Source: Bacillota bacterium
GTDB taxonomy: Bacteria > Bacillota > Bacilli > Paenibacillales > NBRC-103111
Direction: 5' to 3'
NCBI GenBank assembly: GCA_023393235.1
Contig: JAEWMH010000006.1
Span: forward strand, 1 to 39,083
Length of the DNA stretch: 39,083 bases
The notes beneath the pieces are model-generated. The model was not told the DNA's origin, made no database searches, and was given only the letters and a program-made list of their open reading frames with translations. Numbering within the stretch: position 1 is the first letter of the stretch; the number at the start of each line of letters is the position of its first letter. The position numbers and the translations under genes are program-made. Below are positions 7,692 through 14,944 of this stretch, piece by piece.

Positions 7692-8417
7692 TTATTCCAG
7701 AGTCAGGACGGACTGGATGCGCTGGACCAATTGGGTGAATTCCGGCAGGGCATTGGAGCGGGGGCGGCTCATGGAAACCTCGAACACCTCGGCTACCTCC
7801 CCGTTTTTCATCACCAGAATCCGGTCTGCCAGATAAACCGCCTCTGATATGCTATGGGTAATGAACAATACGGAAGGCTTCAGCTCCAGCCAAATGCGCA
7901 GAAGCTCCTTCTGCATCATCTCCCGGGTCAGAACGTCCAAAGCGCCAAAGGGTTCATCCATCAGGAGAATATCGGGCCCGCTGGCCAAGGCGCGGGCAAT
8001 GCCCACACGCTGCTTCATTCCGCCGGACAGCTGCTCGGGCATACTCTCCGCCACATCCTCCAGCCCGACCAGGCGGAGATATTCCATGGCGGTTTCCCTT
8101 GCTGCTGTTTTTCCCTTCCCTTGCACGATCGGTCCGAAGGCTACATTGTCGACGATGTTGTACCACGGGAAGAGGGCATGCTCCTGAAAAACCACGGAAC
8201 GCGCTTTGGACGGTCCCTTGACGTTTTCCCCGTTGACGGTAATGCTGCCGCTGTCAGGCTGGAGGAATCCTGCGATCAGATTCAGCAGGGTGGACTTGCC
8301 GCAGCCGCTGTGGCCCAGAATACAGATAAATTCATTGGGCTGCACCGTGAAGCTGACCTTTTGAAGCACCTTCCTTCCTCCGTACCCCTTTTCCACGTTT
8401 TGAACAGCCAGGCTCAT
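7692..8417 (-). CDS. ABC transporter ATP-binding protein (NitT/TauT family)
   Basis: Cytoplasmic ATPase of 241 residues. Walker A is GHSGCGKST (35-43), the Q-loop lies near VVFQEHALFPW, the ABC signature is LSGGMKQRVGIARAL, Walker B is ILLMDEPFGALD, and the switch His is in FITHSISEAVYLADRI. It is SsuB/TauB-like in length and sequence. It is the first gene of the minus-strand operon, with AAAGGAGGATGGAGC before the ATG at 8417. The promoter at 8472-8499 and the palindrome at 8431-8453 sit directly upstream. It energises the permease encoded next. Confidence 0.92.
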   Translation of the reverse strand: MSLAVQNVEKGYGGRKVLQKVSFTVQPNEFICILGHSGCGKSTLLNLIAGFLQPDSGSITVNGENVKGPSKARSVVFQEHALFPWYNIVDNVAFGPIVQGKGKTAARETAMEYLRLVGLEDVAESMPEQLSGGMKQRVGIARALASGPDILLMDEPFGALDVLTREMMQKELLRIWLELKPSVLFITHSISEAVYLADRILVMKNGEVAEVFEVSMSRPRSNALPEFTQLVQRIQSVLTLE

Positions 8418-8430
8418 GCTCCATCCTCCT

Positions 8431-8456
8431 TTATGTTATATATCTTAACATAACGT
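8431..8456. promoter_or_regulatory. Palindromic operator upstream of the transporter-allantoin operon
   Basis: TTATGTTA (8431-8438) and TAACATAA (8446-8453) are perfect inverted repeats 7 nt apart. AACATAACGT (8447-8456) is repeated in inverted form at 8581-8590. The site lies downstream of the minus-strand -10, overlapping the untranslated leader, a position suited to repression. PucR is the obvious candidate ligand-responsive regulator, by inference. Confidence 0.6.
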
Positions 8457-8471
8457 TTGTTGATTTCCTCC

Positions 8472-8499
8472 ATATTAGCATATTTTCAAGCCGAATCAA
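8472..8499 (-). promoter_or_regulatory. Predicted sigma-A promoter of the transporter-allantoin operon
   Basis: Read on the minus strand, TTGATT (8494-8499) and TAATAT (8472-8477) are separated by 16 nt. Transcription would begin about 45 nt before the ATPase start and cross the palindrome at 8431-8453. Confidence 0.55.
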
Positions 8500-8547
8500 T
8501 AGACCATGTAAACAATATTGCATATATCTTTTGTGCATCTTGCACAT

Positions 8548-8575
8548 TTAACGGAATAATCATATGATATACAAT
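8548..8575 (+). promoter_or_regulatory. Predicted promoter of the pucR-type regulator
   Basis: TTAACG (8548-8553) and TACAAT (8570-8575) are 16 nt apart. The -35 is a weak match. The second palindromic site starts 5 nt after the -10, so the regulator may control itself. Confidence 0.45.
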
Positions 8576-8580
8576 AAGAT

Positions 8581-8599
8581 ACGTTATGTTTCCTAACAT
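8581..8599. promoter_or_regulatory. Second operator, upstream of pucR
   Basis: ACGTTATGTT (8581-8590) is an exact inverted copy of 8447-8456. With TAACATGA just after it (8593-8600), it forms a TTATGTT/TAACAT dyad with a 3-nt centre, a variant of the 8431-8453 palindrome. It overlaps the expected start of pucR transcription. Confidence 0.55.
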
Positions 8600-8614
8600 G
8601 AAGGAGGCGGATTT

Positions 8615-10270
8615 ATGCGGCTAAAAGAACTGCTGCAGCTTCCCGTCTACCGGGACGTCCGGGTCAGGGCCGGCGAGTTGGGGCTGGACCGCCAGGTCAA
8701 AAGCGTCAACATGATGGATGCGCCGGATATCATCCATTACCTGAAGCCCGATGAGCTCCTGCTGACCACGGCTTACGCCATACGGGAGCAGCCTGACCAA
8801 CTGCTGCTGTTGATCGGGCAGATGGCGGAGTCGGATTGCGCCGGGCTGGGCATCAAAACTAAACGTTTCCTCCGGGAGATCCCCAAACAAGCGCTGGAGC
8901 TTGCCGACGCTCTCCATTTCCCATTGATCGAGCTGTCTCTGGAACCCGCTTTAGGGGAGCTGCTCCAGGAATCCCTGCGCTACATTATGGAGAAGAACAA
9001 TGAAGAGCTGCGGTATGCGCTGAAGATGCACCGGGATTTCTCCACCATCATCATGCAGGGAAAAGGAAATGAGTCCATTCTCCGCATCTTGTCGGATCTG
9101 GTGGAAGGAACGGTGCTGCTGGCGGATGGGCAGCTGCGGATTCTGGCACGGGCAGGGGAGGCCGCAGCTCCCCTAACCGTGCATATGCTGGACGCCCTCC
9201 CGGAAGCGGCAGCCACCCTGGAAAAAACCGCGGCTCGCTCCACCAGCTTTTCGCTTTTGCCTGGGGAGAGCGGCGGGGAGCCGGCTGAGGTGCTGATTTA
9301 CGCCATTGAGCTGCCTTATCAGCCGGCCTTCCTAATTCTGGTCAACGGCCAAACCGGCCATTCCCCCTACCCGGGTCTGGCCGTGGAGCAGGCCATCAAT
9401 GTGATTGGTTTCGAGCTAATGAAGCAGCAGGCGCTGAAGGAAAGGTCGAGGCGCTACAAAAATGAATTTTTCCAGGATTTAATGGAAGGAAGATTCGCCT
9501 CCGCATCGGAAATCGCCACGGTGGGCAAACGGTATGGCATTACCGAGGGGTGTACCTACTGGAGCGCTGTGGGCAAAGTGGACGACAGTCCGGAACGTGG
9601 GGAACCGAGGGGTTTACTGCATAGCAGCCGCGAGGCGCTGTACGATATTCTGAAGCGGACGTTTAACCGCCATGGGCTTCCATGCGTGCTGTTCACCAAC
9701 AAGGAGTTGTTCGTGATTCTGCTCAAGTGGGAGTGGCAGCGCCCGTTTACGGAAAAAGAGCTGACGGATTGTCTCCGCGATATTCAGGAGGAGCTGTACC
9801 GCTGGAGTACCGTCTCCTTTTCCTTCGGCATCGGCAATCCCGTAGAGCAGCTGACCCATATTCCCGCTTCCTTCAATGAAGCGGTCTCGGCTCTGCAGGA
9901 TGGCTGCCAATCTCTGCAAACCCGGTTTATCCGAAGCTACCGGACGAAGGAAGCGGAGGAGCTGTTGAAGATGATTCCCGAGGGGGCGTTAACGGACTTT
10001 TATTGGGAGAGTTTCCGAGCGGTTTTGGAGGAGAAGCCGCATGAGCGGGATGAGCTGATGGCGACAGCCCGGGTATTCCTGGATACCCAGGGCCAAATCG
10101 GGGAAACGGCAAAACGTTTGTATGTGCACCGCAATACAGTCAGCTACCGGCTTACCAAATATGAGCAGCTGACCAGGCGCAGTCTCCGGGATTCCAATGA
10201 TTCGCTCCGCTTCCGGATCGCCTTTCTCATTGGAGAGCTTCTGCAAGAGGGACAAACAAAAAAAGCTTAG
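8615..10270 (+). CDS. pucR: PucR-family transcriptional regulator of purine/allantoin catabolism
   Basis: DNA-binding regulator of 551 residues. An N-terminal PucR ligand domain (about 1-125, with MMDAPDIIHYLKPDELLLTTAYA) is followed by a CdaR/GGDEF-like middle region (about 290-420). A C-terminal helix-turn-helix has the family motif GETAKRLYVHRNTVSYRL at about 505-525. B. subtilis PucR controls the purine-catabolism regulon. Here the gene is divergent from the allantoin operon, with shared palindromes between them, which fits a pathway-specific regulator responding to a ureide. AAGGAGGCGG precedes the ATG. Its stop overlaps the convergent sda stop by 3 nt. Whether it activates or represses cannot be read from sequence. 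Confidence 0.9.
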   Translation: MRLKELLQLPVYRDVRVRAGELGLDRQVKSVNMMDAPDIIHYLKPDELLLTTAYAIREQPDQLLLLIGQMAESDCAGLGIKTKRFLREIPKQALELADALHFPLIELSLEPALGELLQESLRYIMEKNNEELRYALKMHRDFSTIIMQGKGNESILRILSDLVEGTVLLADGQLRILARAGEAAAPLTVHMLDALPEAAATLEKTAARSTSFSLLPGESGGEPAEVLIYAIELPYQPAFLILVNGQTGHSPYPGLAVEQAINVIGFELMKQQALKERSRRYKNEFFQDLMEGRFASASEIATVGKRYGITEGCTYWSAVGKVDDSPERGEPRGLLHSSREALYDILKRTFNRHGLPCVLFTNKELFVILLKWEWQRPFTEKELTDCLRDIQEELYRWSTVSFSFGIGNPVEQLTHIPASFNEAVSALQDGCQSLQTRFIRSYRTKEAEELLKMIPEGALTDFYWESFRAVLEEKPHERDELMATARVFLDTQGQIGETAKRLYVHRNTVSYRLTKYEQLTRRSLRDSNDSLRFRIAFLIGELLQEGQTKKA

Positions 10271-10419
10271 TTGGCTTTGGCCTTGGGATGGAGGGAGGGC
10301 ACAATAAGATTCCGTTCCTGGATTTCCGTACGCAGCAATTCAATGAAGTCTTTATCCAACTGCAGTTCAAGAGCACGGAGATAGGATTCGATCAGCAACT
10401 CGTTACTTAGGAGCCTCAT
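10267..10419 (-). CDS. sda: Sporulation inhibitor Sda
   Basis: Peptide of 50 residues, recognised by the start MRLLSNELLIESYLRALEL followed by DFIELLRTEI. This matches Bacillus Sda (family MRKLSDELLIESY..DFIELIENEI), a two-helix hairpin that blocks the sporulation kinases KinA and KinB when replication is perturbed. The C-terminus is about four residues longer than in B. subtilis. GAAGGTG precedes the ATG. It converges with pucR and overlaps it by 3 nt. A promoter at 10454-10482 and a run of DnaA boxes at 10492-10603 lie upstream, the arrangement known for the DnaA-controlled B. subtilis gene. Confidence 0.93.
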   Translation of the reverse strand: MRLLSNELLIESYLRALELQLDKDFIELLRTEIQERNLIVPSLHPKAKAN

Positions 10420-10453
10420 CTACTATCACCTTCCGGGTCTTTTTAGTAGATTC

Positions 10454-10482
10454 ATCTTAACATGATAGAGAGGGCAGAACAA
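10454..10482 (-). promoter_or_regulatory. Predicted sda promoter
   Basis: Read on the minus strand, TTGTTC (10477-10482) and TAAGAT (10454-10459) are 17 nt apart, placing the start of transcription close to the sda ribosome site. The nearest perfect DnaA box begins 10 nt upstream of the -35. Confidence 0.55.
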
Positions 10483-10491
10483 GCGTTCCGG

Positions 10492-10603
10492 TTATCCACA
10501 AAACCCTGTGCATACACTGTGGATATATTGTTGATAAGGGGCAAAACCTGTCTGTTTCTCGGTGTGGATTTGTGGATAGAAGTTATTCACATTCTGTGAA
10601 CAA
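10492..10603. promoter_or_regulatory. DnaA-box cluster upstream of sda
   Basis: A perfect box TTATCCACA lies at 10492-10500. Single-mismatch boxes follow: TGTGGATAT (10518-10526), TGTTGATAA (10529-10537), TGTGGATTT (10563-10571), TGTGGATAG (10571-10579) and TTATTCACA (10583-10591). A two-mismatch box TGTGAACAA lies at 10595-10603. Seven sites in 112 nt is far above chance. In B. subtilis, DnaA regulates sda through upstream boxes, so the same control is expected here. Confidence 0.85.
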
Positions 10604-10658
10604 GTCGTATTCTGTCGGATAATTTCTTTTTCGGTCCGCTCTTTCAACAGGTTACGCC

Positions 10659-10690
10659 AAAAAGCCCTGTCGACAAACGACAGGGCTTTC
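10659..10690 (-). terminator. Intrinsic terminator after the PLD-like gene
   Basis: AAAGCCCTGTCG and CGACAGGGCTTT form a 12-bp stem around a 5-nt loop. Read on the minus strand the stem ends in a short T-run. It lies 38 nt after the stop at 10728. Confidence 0.8.
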
Positions 10691-10727
10691 CGTTACGGTT
10701 ATGCGAAGCGCAGCGCAGACACTCCGC

Positions 10728-11720
10728 TTATTTTTTCTGGACCACTCCGATTTGCAGATCCTTATAATTCTCCTTGTCCGCCCACATGTCTTCAAACCGT
10801 TTTTTCCACCCGGCCACGGTTTCCGTATTATGGATCAGCACCAGCAGCTCGTCATTGGCGTTACTGGCATTCTCCGTGTAGTTGAAGGACCCGGTGGCTC
10901 CCGTATGGTCGTCGAACACCGCCATTTTCAGGTTCATCAGACCCTTGCGCGCATTCTCCTTCACCGGGATTCCCGCATTCAGCAGGGTTTTGAGCTTCTC
11001 CGCCTGCAGGGTATTGGTGGATTCGGAACGGTCGGTGATAATCCGGATTTCCACCCCGTTGATCCGGGCTTGCACGATGGCCTTCACGATCTCCTCATGA
11101 TTGATCGCATTAATGGCAATATCGATGGATTTTTTCGCACTTTGAATGGCTGTGATCAGAAGCTGATCCGGCTTTTGGCCTGCCTGGGTAAAGGCTGTTT
11201 CCACCAGCGGCGCCTGCGTTGGGGCAGCGGCTCCGGTTCCTGCTTTATTGTCCGGGGCTTTCGCGGAGGTTTCCTTGACAGACGGGCCGGCCAGCAAGTG
11301 GCTGCCCAAGGTGATGAACACCACCACCGTCAGAATCCCCGTGATCAAATGGGACGTATCCGGAACCGAGTGGTCCTTGATACGGGGCAGAATCCGGTGG
11401 GTTCTGCCATAGGCCCCTTCCCATCTGGCCTTTTGGCTGTCGGTTCCCCCCCTAAAATACGGCAGCCACCAGTTGATTACCTGGACCGCCGCGTAAGCCA
11501 GGGCCAACACCAGCGCCACGGCTGATGCCGCGCGGTATGTGAGTAAACTGAGCAGGAAGATCAGCGCCAAGGGTATGTAATGGATCGTGAAATCGCGGCG
11601 GCGGCTCCTGGCCGACTTGCGGGATAAGTCGTTGAGTCTGCCTAAAGGTATGTAGTCAAGCGCCAGCCGCCAGATCAGGAGCAGCCCGGTCAAAATCGGT
11701 GCCAGTAAGGAAACGGTCAT
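10728..11720 (-). CDS. Membrane-anchored phospholipase D-like protein lacking the HKD histidine
   Basis: Protein of 330 residues. Four hydrophobic segments occupy about residues 1-165 (near 1-20, 45-65, 68-90 and 125-150). An Ala/Pro/Thr linker follows, then one PLD-like domain (about 195-315) with YTENASNANDELLVL at the usual position after the HxK motif. The expected MHxK reads MNLKMAVFD, so the catalytic His is Asn; the codon is AAC, a clear reading. The downstream Asp and GSFN are kept. A single-domain PLD without its His is unlikely to be a hydrolase and may bind nucleic acid or lipid. The promoter at 11787-11814 and the terminator at 10659-10690 make it a single-gene transcript. Confidence 0.8.
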   Translation of the reverse strand: MTVSLLAPILTGLLLIWRLALDYIPLGRLNDLSRKSARSRRRDFTIHYIPLALIFLLSLLTYRAASAVALVLALAYAAVQVINWWLPYFRGGTDSQKARWEGAYGRTHRILPRIKDHSVPDTSHLITGILTVVVFITLGSHLLAGPSVKETSAKAPDNKAGTGAAAPTQAPLVETAFTQAGQKPDQLLITAIQSAKKSIDIAINAINHEEIVKAIVQARINGVEIRIITDRSESTNTLQAEKLKTLLNAGIPVKENARKGLMNLKMAVFDDHTGATGSFNYTENASNANDELLVLIHNTETVAGWKKRFEDMWADKENYKDLQIGVVQKK

Positions 11721-11786
11721 TTGAGTTTATCCCTCCCACGGTCTCATCTATGACTTCTTTCTGCCGATTCTAGAAGTATATCAATT

Positions 11787-11814
11787 ATTCTATCAGATTA
11801 TCGGGCCTGTTCAA
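11787..11814 (-). promoter_or_regulatory. Predicted promoter of the PLD-like gene
   Basis: On the minus strand, TTGAAC (11809-11814) and TAGAAT (11787-11792) are 16 nt apart, about 65 nt before the start codon. Confidence 0.5.
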
Positions 11815-11841
11815 AGACAAGGGTTTCTTAAAAAATAACAA

Positions 11842-11886
11842 AGCCCCCTGTAAGAAAGACCGGATGGGTCTCCCATGCAGGGGGCT
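11842..11886 (-). terminator. Terminator after the Fe-S carrier gene
   Basis: AGCCCCCTG (11842-11850) pairs with CAGGGGGCT (11878-11886), with further pairing between them. On the minus strand a T-rich tail follows. It lies 22 nt after the stop at 11908. Confidence 0.75.
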
Positions 11887-11907
11887 CAGAAGCAAATATG
11901 CGCTTAA

Positions 11908-12267
11908 TTAGTGATCACAATTCTCCACTTGGCCCTCTTCGTCCTTCATCTTGAAGGAGCTGCCGCAGCCGCAGGAAGCGATGGCGTTGGGGTTATCGAT
12001 GGTGAATCCACCGCTTAGGCCCTCTTCCTTGAAGTCAATTTCTACGCCCTCCAGGTAACGGGCGCTGCTTTCCTCCACTACCACCTTGAGGCCGTTTATG
12101 GTGAGAATCTGGTCCTCGGAATGCTCTTCATCGTCGAAGCCCATGGAATAGGAAAAGCCGCTGCATCCGCCGGGGCGCACGCCAAGCCGGAGGAACAGGT
12201 TCGGCGTATCCTCCGCCTCCAGCAATTCCTTAATGCGGCCGGCTGCCGAGTCGCTGATTTGAATCAT
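11908..12267 (-). CDS. A-type Fe-S cluster carrier (HesB/IscA/ErpA family)
   Basis: Protein of 119 residues that carries Fe-S clusters to target enzymes. The three family cysteines are present: Cys35 in GGCSGFSY, and Cys99 and Cys101 in SCGCGSSF. AGGAGGG lies before the ATG. Its size and the proximity of YutI-, YuzB- and YutJ-like genes match the B. subtilis region holding YutM, so it is probably the YutM/ErpA-type carrier. A short acidic tail after the CGC motif is slightly longer than usual. It ends in its own terminator. Confidence 0.93.
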   Translation of the reverse strand: MIQISDSAAGRIKELLEAEDTPNLFLRLGVRPGGCSGFSYSMGFDDEEHSEDQILTINGLKVVVEESSARYLEGVEIDFKEEGLSGGFTIDNPNAIASCGCGSSFKMKDEEGQVENCDH

Positions 12268-12350
12268 GGTTGATCCCTCCTGTAATTGTCGCCTTTAGCT
12301 TCAGTATACCCCCAACAGGGGCACGCCTACAAGGCGAACCGGAGGAAAGC

Positions 12351-12560
12351 TCAGAAGCCGCGGCCCAGGGAGCGTTTGATCCGCATTCCGCCAGTCAGGG
12401 CATAATATTGAAGCAGCAGCTCGTCCAGCATCTGGCTGGCCTTCACTACCGCCGGGTGACGCACACCCAGCTCGTCGGCAAGACGGTTCATCTGGGCACG
12501 GGCGGATTCGATTTCCGATTGAATATTTTTTTCCGTATTCGGACATTTCACGCTTAACAT
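12351..12560 (-). CDS. Spo0E-family aspartyl-phosphate phosphatase
   Basis: Small protein of 69 residues with a helix, loop, helix outline. The family signature appears as HPAVVKASQMLDELL, containing the SQxLD motif that contacts phosphorylated response regulators. Known members dephosphorylate Spo0A~P and so restrain sporulation. The ATG at 12560 has AAGGAG 12 nt upstream, which is somewhat far. It follows the Fe-S carrier gene on the same strand but is divergent from mqnE. Together with sda it gives two sporulation brakes within 2.5 kb. Confidence 0.88.
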   Translation of the reverse strand: MLSVKCPNTEKNIQSEIESARAQMNRLADELGVRHPAVVKASQMLDELLLQYYALTGGMRIKRSLGRGF

Positions 12561-12618
12561 TTCTCAACCATACTCCTTATACTCTATCGTATTTCTATAT
12601 GGTTCGACTGAATACGCC

Positions 12619-12659
12619 GGTAGATTCTACCTGAAAGTTCACACAAGAGTATAGTATAC
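12619..12659. promoter_or_regulatory. Two short palindromes upstream of spo0E-type gene
   Basis: GGTAGATTCTACC (12619-12631) and GTATAGTATAC (12649-12659) are perfect odd-centred palindromes in the 286-nt divergent gap between the spo0E-type gene and mqnE. They may be regulator sites. The rest of the gap holds only the mqnE promoter. Confidence 0.3.
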
Positions 12660-12745
12660 AGCAACGTTAGCGCAAAGGAAATATTCCATTCGACTTATTT
12701 GCAGAATTTGCCTCATTGGGAGATTAGTTCCTTGCCAATTTCGTA

Positions 12746-12774
12746 TTGCCCCTTCTTATGGGGAAGTTTATAAT
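12746..12774 (+). promoter_or_regulatory. Sigma-A promoter of mqnE
   Basis: TTGCCC (12746-12751) and a perfect TATAAT (12769-12774) are separated by 17 nt. The spacer holds a CCCC..GGGG hairpin that overlaps the -35. The start codon is 73 nt beyond the -10. Confidence 0.7.
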
Positions 12775-12846
12775 GAAAAGATAAATTTGAATTTTTTATG
12801 ACAAGTCATTCCATTTCACTTCGATAACCATTGGAGGGGTCGCGTC

Positions 12847-13947
12847 ATGAGTATCATCATCCCCACACCTGACACCCGCATGGCTGCAATCGCGGAAAAG
12901 GTGCATCATCAAGAGCGGCTGACTCTGGAGGACGGGCTGTTTTTATACCAGTCCGACGATCTCCTGACCATCGGCCAATTAGCAAATGAGGTTAATCTCC
13001 GGAAGAACGGCAAAAACGTTTATTTTATCGAGAATATGACCTTGTATTTCACTAACGTATGTGAAGCCCACTGCGCCTTCTGCAATTACCGCAAGGACGA
13101 GGGCCAGGAAGGGGCCTTTACCCATACCGGGGAGGATATGATCCGGTACGTGGAGGAGCATATTACCCCAGGCGTGCGCGAGTTCCACATTACCGGCGGG
13201 CATAATGACAAGGTCTCCTTTCAATACTACAAGGACTGCATCCGCGCCTTGAAGGATAAGTACCCGCACATTGCCATCAAGGCATATACCGCGGCGGAAA
13301 TTGACTTCTTCTCGCGGATCAGCGGGCTATCCTACCGTCAGGTGCTGGAGGAACTGCGGGAAGCGGGGCTGGACACCATGCCCGGCGGCGGAGCGGAGAT
13401 CCTCTCCGACCACTACCGCCAGAAGATGCGGGTGGAGAAGGCCAACATGGAGGAATGGCTGACCGTCCACCGGACCGCCCACCAAATGGGCTACAAAACC
13501 CATGCCACCATGCTGTACGGCTCCATCGAATCCCAGCAGCAGCGGCTGGAGCATATGATGCTGCTTCGGGAACTGCAGGATGAAACCAATGGGTTTATGG
13601 TGTTCATCCCTCTTGCTGTCCAGCCCATCAGCCAGCAGGCCGGCATCAAACGCCGCACCTCGGCCTTCGATGATCTGAAGACCATCGCCATTTCCCGTCT
13701 GATGGTGGATAATTTCCCCCACATCAAGGCTTATTTTATCAACATCGGCACCCAGCTTACCCAGTTGGCCCTGAGCTTCGGCGCTTCCGACGTCCATGGC
13801 ACCCTGGTGCGGGAGCGGATCAGCCACTCCGCCGGAGCACTGACCCCTGCGGGTTTGACCCGGGACGAGCTGATCTGGCTGGTGAAGGGCGCCGGCAAAA
13901 TTCCGGTGGAGCGGGATACCTTCTATAACGTGATTGAAACCTATTAA
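12847..13947 (+). CDS. mqnE: Aminofutalosine synthase
   Basis: Radical-SAM enzyme of 366 residues in the futalosine route to menaquinone. It joins the enolpyruvyl-benzoate precursor to an adenosyl radical to give aminofutalosine. The cluster-binding motif is CEAHCAFC (Cys72, Cys76, Cys79). EFHITGGHNDK and AYTAAEIDFF follow MqnE spacing rather than that of MqnC. GGAGGGG lies before the ATG, and a good promoter stands upstream. A UbiD-type decarboxylase at 17389-19149 supplies another step of the same pathway. An M23 peptidase gene follows 29 nt later in the same direction. Confidence 0.9.
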   Translation: MSIIIPTPDTRMAAIAEKVHHQERLTLEDGLFLYQSDDLLTIGQLANEVNLRKNGKNVYFIENMTLYFTNVCEAHCAFCNYRKDEGQEGAFTHTGEDMIRYVEEHITPGVREFHITGGHNDKVSFQYYKDCIRALKDKYPHIAIKAYTAAEIDFFSRISGLSYRQVLEELREAGLDTMPGGGAEILSDHYRQKMRVEKANMEEWLTVHRTAHQMGYKTHATMLYGSIESQQQRLEHMMLLRELQDETNGFMVFIPLAVQPISQQAGIKRRTSAFDDLKTIAISRLMVDNFPHIKAYFINIGTQLTQLALSFGASDVHGTLVRERISHSAGALTPAGLTRDELIWLVKGAGKIPVERDTFYNVIETY

Positions 13948-13976
13948 GGTTTTCTGCAAAGGAGTCAACAGCCCTT

Positions 13977-14879
13977 ATGGAATGGCTGATCGCACTTTGG
14001 ATTGTGATTCAATCACTGGGCTCCGCCGCGGATGCCCAGGCTGCCGCCCTGGAGGAGGCCTACCGGATAGAAGCCTCCTTTTACAGCGGGGAGCAGGCAG
14101 CCGAGATGGCCATGGCCGAAACTGTGACGGTGATGCCCGATTCCGTTTTCCAGGGAGACGCGGTGATGGTCCGGTCGGATACTGGCGGAGAGCTGGTTTT
14201 TGGGAGTAAAAAATACCCTCTGACCCAACTGGGCAACGGCTACTATGCCCTGCTTCCGGTTCCAACCGATCTCAAACCGGGTAACTATACCATAGAGGGA
14301 GCTGCAGGGAAGGCGAAGGTTACGGTTAAGTCCAAGGCCTTCGATACGGACCGGCTTACGGTAACCAAGGAACAGGAGAACATGTGGCAGAATACGCAGC
14401 GGATCAATGCCGACCAGAAGAAAATCGATCTGGCCCGCAGCAAATCCGTGCCCGAGATCCTGTTTAAGGAGCCCTTCGTCATACCTGTTTCAGGCAGGCT
14501 TACCACTCCCTACGGGTACACCCGTTATGTTAATGGAGTATTCAACAGCATCCACCGGGCCATCGACCTTGCTGCGCCTACCGGAACGCCGGTTTTGGCA
14601 ACCAATGACGGGGTAGTGGTGTTGGCGGAGGAGCTGTATCTGACAGGCAATTCCATCTATTTGGATCACGGCATGAACTTATTCTCCCAGTACGCCCATA
14701 TGTCCAAGCTCCTTGTTAAGACAGGAGACAGAGTCAAGGCCGGGGATAAAATCGGCGAAGTGGGCAGCACCGGCTTTTCCACGGGACCGCATCTGCATTT
14801 CACCTTCTGGATCGGCAATACGGCCACCAACCCGGACCGTTTTTTGAACCGCACGCCGTTCCGTTGGCAGGACCGTTAA
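13977..14879 (+). CDS. M23-family cell-wall peptidase (LytH-like)
   Basis: Secreted zinc endopeptidase of 300 residues. A signal peptide (about 1-22, ending ADAQA) is followed by a beta-rich N-domain and a C-terminal M23 domain. Zinc ligands appear in HRAIDLA, YAHMS and GPHLHFTFW. Members cut peptidoglycan peptide cross-bridges. B. subtilis LytH, a sporulation L-Ala-D-Glu endopeptidase, lies near the equivalent yut genes, so LytH-like is a fair guess, not a proof. AAAGGAG lies about 12 nt before the ATG, rather far, so a slightly different start cannot be ruled out. It may be co-transcribed with mqnE. Confidence 0.85.
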   Translation: MEWLIALWIVIQSLGSAADAQAAALEEAYRIEASFYSGEQAAEMAMAETVTVMPDSVFQGDAVMVRSDTGGELVFGSKKYPLTQLGNGYYALLPVPTDLKPGNYTIEGAAGKAKVTVKSKAFDTDRLTVTKEQENMWQNTQRINADQKKIDLARSKSVPEILFKEPFVIPVSGRLTTPYGYTRYVNGVFNSIHRAIDLAAPTGTPVLATNDGVVVLAEELYLTGNSIYLDHGMNLFSQYAHMSKLLVKTGDRVKAGDKIGEVGSTGFSTGPHLHFTFWIGNTATNPDRFLNRTPFRWQDR

Positions 14880-14907
14880 GGAGTCTGTCCGACGGACAGA
14901 TTCTTAA
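14876..14907 (+). terminator. Palindrome after the M23 gene, related to the 2665-2894 inverted repeats
   Basis: AGTCTGTCC and GGACAGATT face each other across a 3-nt loop, overlapping the stop codon and flanked by TTAAG/CTTAA. It resembles two ends of the 2665-2894 element joined directly. No T-run follows, so terminator activity is uncertain. Confidence 0.4.
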
Positions 14908-14944
14908 AGGAGCGGAACAGATGAAGAGAGGGGTGTGAGGAATC

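Noticed and set aside
10492..10603. Chromosomal replication origin
   Set aside because: DnaA boxes are dense, but there is no dnaA or dnaN and no clear AT-rich unwinding region; the adjacent sda gene explains the cluster.
12561..12846. Riboswitch upstream of mqnE
   Set aside because: Only a promoter, a small CCCC/GGGG hairpin overlapping the -35, and short palindromes are visible; no known aptamer outline.
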